Assembly (NCBI GenBank): GCA_947172415.1
Contig: OX359200.1
Location: 2,048,501 to 2,112,500 of the forward strand
DNA: 64,000 nt
Direction of reading: 5' to 3'
DNA from: Chondrosia reniformis
Lineage: Eukaryota > Porifera > Demospongiae > Chondrillida > Chondrillidae
Numbering within the stretch: the stretch's first letter is position 1; every line of letters starts with the position of its first letter. The translations under genes were made by a program, and so were the position numbers. Of the stretch, positions 58,278 to 64,000 are shown piece by piece. Below the pieces are notes generated by a model, which saw nothing but the letters and a program-made list of their open reading frames with translations, was not told the origin of the DNA and searched no databases.

Positions 58278-59660
58278 ATGGCAGAACGGCCTTCAGAACC
58301 ATTTTTTGCTCCCAGAGATCTGGAGGAATTACACTCTTCCATGAACAACTTACCTAAGGCGAACAGGGAGTTAAATGACTCCATGGATAGTTTGCAAATC
58401 AGACACCCACCCTGTTTTGAAAGTGAAAATCAAGTGGTAGATGAAAATAATCCTGCATCGCAGAATAGGAAACAGGGGAAGGCGAAACGTTTCTTCAAAT
58501 CACTAAAGAAATTTGGTAGATCTAGAAGGAATAGCGTACCCGATATGGATAAACTTAAGGGCAATCCGTCACAAAACGGCACAGATGTTGTCAAAAGAAA
58601 GTGCGCCACGCTTCCTACTAAAAGAAACGGTGAAAACTCTTCGTCGGATAATTCTTCAGCTTCTTTGTCTAGAAAGTTTAAACAGATGTTTAAATTATCT
58701 TCTAGGGACTCAGTTATAGATGATTCGCCGACCAGCGACTGTGAAGAAGACGATCACGACGAATTGAAGAGGAGGGGAATGAACGGTATCGAAGATTCTG
58801 GTGTAGATGTATCTTCTCATCCGAATAGGGTCGTGGCGTCTCGTCGATATTCCGGAAAAGATGTACGTGAGGCGCTAGGACCTTCTATGAGAGACGTTGG
58901 CAAGTACTTCAACCCGGTCGCTTTTCCGAGACACAAGACCGTAGGCTGTCAATCTAGCATTTCTGAAGATGAGGAAGAGAAAATAAGTAGTCGGCCGCCC
59001 TTACCACTACCACCTGAAGCCAAGCTAACCGAACCAACTTCATGGCACTCAACAAGCAATTCTAGAACAGGAGCTTTGGATGAAGACGTTTTATACGAAA
59101 AGGTAACTAACGCTTTCGATCGCACAAGATTGAAGATGTTACAGAGGGGGTTAGCTGATTTGCTACATCAGGGGTGGTACTGGGGTCCAATCACCAGAAT
59201 TCAAGCAGAGGAGAGGCTTGACGGTTTACCCAATGGGGCCTTCCTGGTGCGTGACAGTGCAGATGGACGCTACATGTTGAGTCTGAGCTTCCGTTCTGAG
59301 GGAAGAACCTTGCATTCAAGAATTGAGTACAGTAATGGTTTCTTCAGCTTTTACACATTTCCAGATTCAGAAAATGATGGCTATCAGACCGTGTTAGATC
59401 TGATTGAGCATGCCATGGAGTTTTCTCAGGACAGCATATTTTGTTTTAGCAGAGCTCGCAATGACAGAGCTCCAACCATTCCTGTACGACTAACTCAACC
59501 AGTTTCTCGTTTCACCAAAGTGCGGAGTTTACAAGATCAGTGTCGGTTTGTTATTCGACAATACACAAGATTTGATCAATTGAATAAGTTGCCCGTACCC
59601 AAAAACTTGAGAGAATATTTGGAGTGTTCTCCCTACCTAGCTGACTTTCAGCTCAATTGA
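58278..59660 (+). CDS. Suppressor of cytokine signalling, SOCS6/SOCS7 type
   Basis: An intronless 460-aa coding region. Residues 1-280 are basic and Ser-rich, without a recognised domain. The SH2 domain starts at GWYWGPITRIQAEERL (about 295) and contains GAFLVRDSADGRYMLSLSFR, with the phosphotyrosine-binding Arg in FLVRDS, then HSRIEYSNGFFSFY. The SOCS box is at about residues 405-455 (VRSLQDQCRFVIRQYTR ... LPVPKNLREYL), which in the family recruits elongin B/C and CUL5. Overall match is best to the SOCS6/7 branch, which targets receptor tyrosine kinase and insulin-type signalling; I cannot separate 6 from 7. The start is the first ATG after the short divergent spacer. Confidence 0.93.
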   Translation: MAERPSEPFFAPRDLEELHSSMNNLPKANRELNDSMDSLQIRHPPCFESENQVVDENNPASQNRKQGKAKRFFKSLKKFGRSRRNSVPDMDKLKGNPSQNGTDVVKRKCATLPTKRNGENSSSDNSSASLSRKFKQMFKLSSRDSVIDDSPTSDCEEDDHDELKRRGMNGIEDSGVDVSSHPNRVVASRRYSGKDVREALGPSMRDVGKYFNPVAFPRHKTVGCQSSISEDEEEKISSRPPLPLPPEAKLTEPTSWHSTSNSRTGALDEDVLYEKVTNAFDRTRLKMLQRGLADLLHQGWYWGPITRIQAEERLDGLPNGAFLVRDSADGRYMLSLSFRSEGRTLHSRIEYSNGFFSFYTFPDSENDGYQTVLDLIEHAMEFSQDSIFCFSRARNDRAPTIPVRLTQPVSRFTKVRSLQDQCRFVIRQYTRFDQLNKLPVPKNLREYLECSPYLADFQLN

Positions 59661-59913
59661 TTTTTGTTTACTATGTTCAATATATATTCTCCTACCATTT
59701 TGCACTACTCTTTTTGACTGAACAGCTCATTTTTCAGTGTGAATTATCATCTGTGCCCTTTGTAATACATAACTGTACAATGTAATATTATATTTGTATA
59801 CATTTGCTATGTATTGTGGGAATTTTATATGTACTTTTTGTTAAGGATCTCCATAAAAATGAAATATAAATTTGCACATTGTTCAATATTCAATGTATAC
59901 GTATGTATTTCAT

Positions 59914-59919
59914 AATAAA
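59914..59919 (+). terminator. Polyadenylation signal AATAAA of the SOCS gene
   Basis: AATAAA about 255 bp after the SOCS stop, in an AT-rich 3' UTR. It is the clearest candidate before the convergent SF3B3 gene. Confidence 0.5.
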
Positions 59920-60269
59920 GCAGTTATGTGTAATATGTATTAGCATGTGACAAATCTAGAATCTGATACATTTGTTATGTGTATGTGACGTGTATATACG
60001 TATACAAAGTTCTGAAAGCTAAACACTTCCCAATTTATCAGTTCTTGATTTAGCTGTATACGTACTGAAGCACAAGACGCATTCACATCGAGATCAACAC
60101 ATGCAAAGTTATTCCTAAAATCAATCTTTCCTTGTTTTTTACAAATGAGCAATCATGCAACAATCACAAAACATTAACAATGTACTTCAATAATCTAAAA
60201 TGAAATGTGTATTCAACTAGCAAACGTTTTGTCCAGATATTACATCCTTGTAAAATGAGATGTGGAAAA
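59920..60269. other. Convergent intergenic spacer between SOCS and SF3B3
   Basis: No gene; it would hold the 3' UTR end of SF3B3. Confidence 0.4.
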
Positions 60270-63229
60270 CTAAAATGCAAATCTTGTTCTTAAGTCTTCC
60301 AGTTTCTTTGCAACCTACAGGACAATGCATACACAGCTCATGTAATTATTGTACTGGCGAGACGGAAGACAAATGCAAAACTAACTTCATTAGGTGTCCT
60401 ATCTAAATCTTCGGCAATGCTTCTCTTCTTTTTATAGTCAATTGAGTTATACTGCTCACACAAGTCACCATCAATGACATTCTGAAGTACCATTGACAAA
60501 CCACAAACACAGAACAAACAGAAAATGAAAATGAACTGATAATTGTACAATTTGGTTCACCAGATGATGCACAACAAAGTGCAATTAACTATCAGAGTTA
60601 TCAGTATATAGGGACATATAGGCACAAGGGAGTGATAGAAATTAAAACTTACTTACAGTATATACACATTTTAAGTGTACATATATGTCCAATCTAGCTT
60701 ACCCACCTTTACTGGAATATAATAAGATCGATAGTGGAGATGGTCACGCCCACAAAGGGTTTGATGCTCCTGTCTCAAGTACATCTCCAAATGTTGCATA
60801 AACTGAATGTCCTATGGAATAAGAAAATCAAAAGATAATAAGTAAATTAGTAACTAGATAAAACTTACAGTAACTCAGAAAAACAAACACACTTTGCAGG
60901 AAGTTTCCATCCTATTATTACCTTCACTATTCGGGCATATCATTTTCCTACACTTTATTGCCTGTTATGCAACTATCTCGTGACATACACTCCTACACAC
61001 CCTCAACCACTCCTAATGTTCCCTTTTTAATCTATCTCCCTCACTCTTCTTCTCCAACTACTCCTCTCTCTTCCCTTTCCGTCTCATTCCACTGTACACT
61101 GGCAGTGATATGCAGCAAGGTAATCACAGTGGCAGCCTCTGTCACACACTCCCACTGATGTGGTAAGATTAGACATGTAGTAACCTAACGACAACCATTG
61201 CTAATACACCCTAGAGTGCATTTGGAGTCTTAATAAATTCAGGTCAGACTTAAAAGGCATATCATTGTATGGAATAGGAGTAGCCATTAGGGAGGCAGTC
61301 ACAACATACAGTGTTATAACAAGCCCATAGCTTGTTATAACACCCTGTACACATGCATATATAAGTAGTCATTTTTCAGCAACATGACACCACAAAACAG
61401 TAATGCTAAGCAGCTAAAGAAGGCCAATACAAGACTCATTGGCTGCCCTAGTGGGTGGGATGGGTGTGGATATCTTAGGGTATGGGCTTGTTTGCTTATG
61501 TACATTATTGGACAATGTTTTATACCTACCACAAAGAGCAAACTGAACTCCACAAGTCTAGCTGCCACACATTCACATAGAGTGATTCTAATTGATTCTA
61601 ACACTCAGATGTACTGTGTGTACAGTAATAAAGCTATTAGGCTACTGAGATTCAGACACAATGCTTGGAAGTTTGTTACTGCACTGGCAGCACAGTAAAT
61701 GAGATATCACAGCCATAAAAAGTTGTTAGGTAGCCTTCAAGGAGTAATTGCAGCATACTGATATTTAGTTTACTAACCTCTTTAGAGGAGAAAGGTACTA
61801 GAATTCCAATGGAACCAGACAGTGTTGTATAAATGATACACTCAGAGCCCCCTTGGATCAGTGTAGTCTTCTGGACAGATAACACAGTTTCTCCAACATA
61901 ATAGTGACAGAGGAGTTCAGCCTATTAAGAAAGGTTGAGTATAAACCACATATACACCTAAATATGTAAGCTTTGATACTCGATTGAGTAAATAGTAAAA
62001 TGTTTTGGACTCAACAGATGGAAAATTGGTCAAAAGACTGATTTAGAAGAAAATAATGAATGACTGCTTTCCCATATCCAGGCCACCAACAATCTTAGCA
62101 CCCTGTGATACCCACAGAAGTGATTAACAAATTGAATAAAGACCTTGTTTCTGTGTTACATTAACAAAGTACAGACAATTTAGTGCATCTAATTCAAAGA
62201 ATCACTATATATAAAAATCAGATCAGCTCATATAGTAAACTACATTATATATTGACATTGGTTAAGCATATTATTGAAGTATAAAAATAAATGGTCTATT
62301 AACAGTGGAATTATCTAGAAGTAACAAGTGAAAGGTTAATAGAATTAGCCCCATAAAGAGAGAAGCAGGGTATCACCTAACCATTACACTAGGACAATAG
62401 GACACTTTCCCAGTTGACAGTGTCATCTCATTAAGTAGGTATGCCCTATGTTGGTACATACGTATAAAGGGACATGTTTGGAAGCTTGAAAGGTCAGACT
62501 AATGGATCACCAGATTCCAGGAATAATACATGTACATGGATTCACAAAGATCATGAAAAAGATCAAGATTCCCAGTGACTGATGAAGGGTAGAATTCCCA
62601 GAAACAGCTGTTTTACCCAATGGAGCAAAAGAAGAAAGATTACTTTATTCATGATACTTATGGAATAAACTACGTAGGTACTATGGTCATCAGTTATTGG
62701 CTGGTGGATATACCTTTTGTGAAGCACCATGCAGCAATCCCCTGTCCCAGATTGACCTGTTACCAGTTGGGTCTTCATCTACTTCATCTGAGACATCCGA
62801 TGGTAAGCGGATCTAATAAATGAAAGGGGAAGGAGAGGAACAGGTGAGGCAGAGGAAAATGGAGCATGGCCAAAACTCATTAAAAGTGCTTTTTCAGCAA
62901 CTTTGCTTCATTATATTCTGCCAGCTCATGTCACTGACAATGGCATGATCTAGTTGATTTATACTCTTCCTAAATTAGAAGAGCTCCACAGTCCATAGAG
63001 ACAATCAGATAGGCACCATTAGCACATTAACAAGTGCATAACACCTCTCTTTCAAAGTCACAGACAACCACATTCCATAAATCACAAAGGAATACAGAAT
63101 GACCACACAGAGAATACATCTATTTAAACAGTACATTGAACCTGGAGGGCACTTACAACAGCTACATTCCCAAACTTGTCTGCAGCCACAACTGTGTCAT
63201 AGTCCAAGAGACAGGACGCTGTAATATAC
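60270..63229 (-). CDS. SF3B3: Splicing factor 3B subunit 3, C-terminal exons (partial)
   Basis: Six exons in transcription order: 63229-63157, 62812-62714, 61921-61778, 60811-60707, 60481-60386, 60314-60270, with the 5' exons beyond the right edge. They read in frame through YITASCLLDYDTVVAADKFG, LPSDVSDEVDEDPTGN, WDRGLLHGASQK, CHYYVGETVLSVQKTTLIQG, YTTLSGSIGILVPF, HLEMYLRQEHQTLCGRDHL, NVIDGDLCEQYNSID and finish at KKLEDLRTRFAF. This is the highly conserved end of SF3B3 (SAP130), a beta-propeller scaffold of the U2 snRNP SF3b complex in pre-mRNA splicing. Confidence 0.93.
60840..61777. other. SF3B3 intron
   Basis: Intron of about 970 bp with no nested gene. An open stretch on the plus strand near 61384-61698 has no family features. 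Confidence 0.5.
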
Positions 63230-64000
63230 CTGTAGATAAATTTAGCAGTACATGTCAGCTCAGGAGATACCACATATAAATGTGACTTTCATTCCATAAA
63301 GCTAATTACACTAATAGTATATAGCATAAGAGAAGGGTTTTGTAATATCTTTCACAATGGCTGGTTCTTATCTAAACGTACAAAGTGGGTAACATCACAC
63401 TTCAAGGAGCCTCAAGAAACACAAAATAACCACATCTGTGGGTTTTATGATCAGAAATTACATGATAAGCATAAACAAAAGATATAATAAATAATTAATA
63501 GCTATAAATCACTTTTAACCTTATCAGCATACAGTGACCACATTGGAAGGTCACAGTTGCCCATTAACACATGCAGACAATATTTTTAAGACTTGGCTTC
63601 AGTGCAAATAAGCAGGAATGTTCATGCATGCAAAGGAAATGGTGACTCTTAGAAGGCTTCAGTGTATCATCTTATGTAATTACAACAACTATTAACTAAA
63701 CAGGTACATAGAATATACATAACAGAAATTCAGTCGCAGTTGAAGATGGTATTAGTAACAAGTATTTTTACTACATTAGAAATTTGAACATGACACTTGA
63801 TGCTACCTACGTAATAATTGAACACTAGAGTATCAAATAGCATTTATATTAAATAAACTTTGGGAAGGAGGCCCAGGCATCTTAGAATTAAGAGTGTACA
63901 TCTTTTATACATGATTATTGTACATTCCCTATGCATAGTATTTGCTATACTCAAAGGTACATTAATCCTATTGTACTCTAAAAGGAAATGCTGTACATAC
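63230..64000. other. SF3B3 intron reaching the window edge
   Basis: No further SF3B3 exon recognised. The next upstream exon should end with two bases completing an Arg codon before YITAS and must lie beyond 64000. Confidence 0.45.

Noticed and set aside
1-64000. rRNA, tRNA, riboswitch or CRISPR arrays
   Set aside because: None of the characteristic sequences or regular spacer patterns were seen; the direct repeats present are too few and too diverged.

Overview
The window is animal nuclear DNA. Genes are split into many short exons by mostly AT-rich introns with GT-AG junctions, and they encode metazoan families: an adhesion GPCR, SRCR/DOMON/EGF receptors, RWDD3, CHMP1, IST1, SOCS6/7 and SF3B3. 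Compact genes, many short palindromic elements and domain-rich receptors fit an early-branching animal. A demosponge similar to Amphimedon is my best guess, from gene content and style only. No bacterial operons, rRNA, tRNA or CRISPR arrays were seen.

Layout. (1) 260-7459, plus strand: the last 15 exons of an adhesion GPCR (end of GAIN domain, intact GPS, seven helices, tail); the 5' part lies outside the window. (2) About 7873-32913: a tandem array made from a unit of about 12 kb, consisting of an RWDD3-like gene and a large receptor gene. The order is RWDD3 relic 1, receptor A (8586-19536), RWDD3 relic 2, receptor B (20841-31692), intact RWDD3 (31775-32913). Both receptors resolve into 22 exons that stay in frame throughout (1685 and 1683 aa). 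Their architecture is signal peptide, leishmanolysin-like (M8) domain with HQILH in place of HExxH, Cys-rich/furin-like repeat, SRCR, DOMON, second Cys-rich module, beta-rich module, 15 EGF repeats, one transmembrane helix and a short tail. (3) 35793-37550, minus strand: CHMP1. (4) About 37945-55000: an island of decayed mobile DNA, with an LTR retrotransposon remnant, MULE-like, Mutator/Kolobok-like, hAT and Tc1-like transposase fragments, a SWIM/YqaJ-type relic, a retroelement fragment and hairpin MITEs. (5) 55200-58070, minus strand: IST1, head-to-head with (6) a single-exon SOCS6/7 gene (58278-59660, plus strand). (7) 60270-63229, minus strand: the last six exons of SF3B3, continuing past the right edge.

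How the genes relate. IST1 and CHMP1 proteins bind each other in ESCRT-III, and here their genes are neighbours on the same strand, separated only by the mobile-DNA island. The two receptors look like cell-surface binding proteins with a catalytically dead metalloprotease head. They are the most unusual content of the window. Exon models were built by hand from splice sites, reading frame and comparison of the two copies; no database search was possible.
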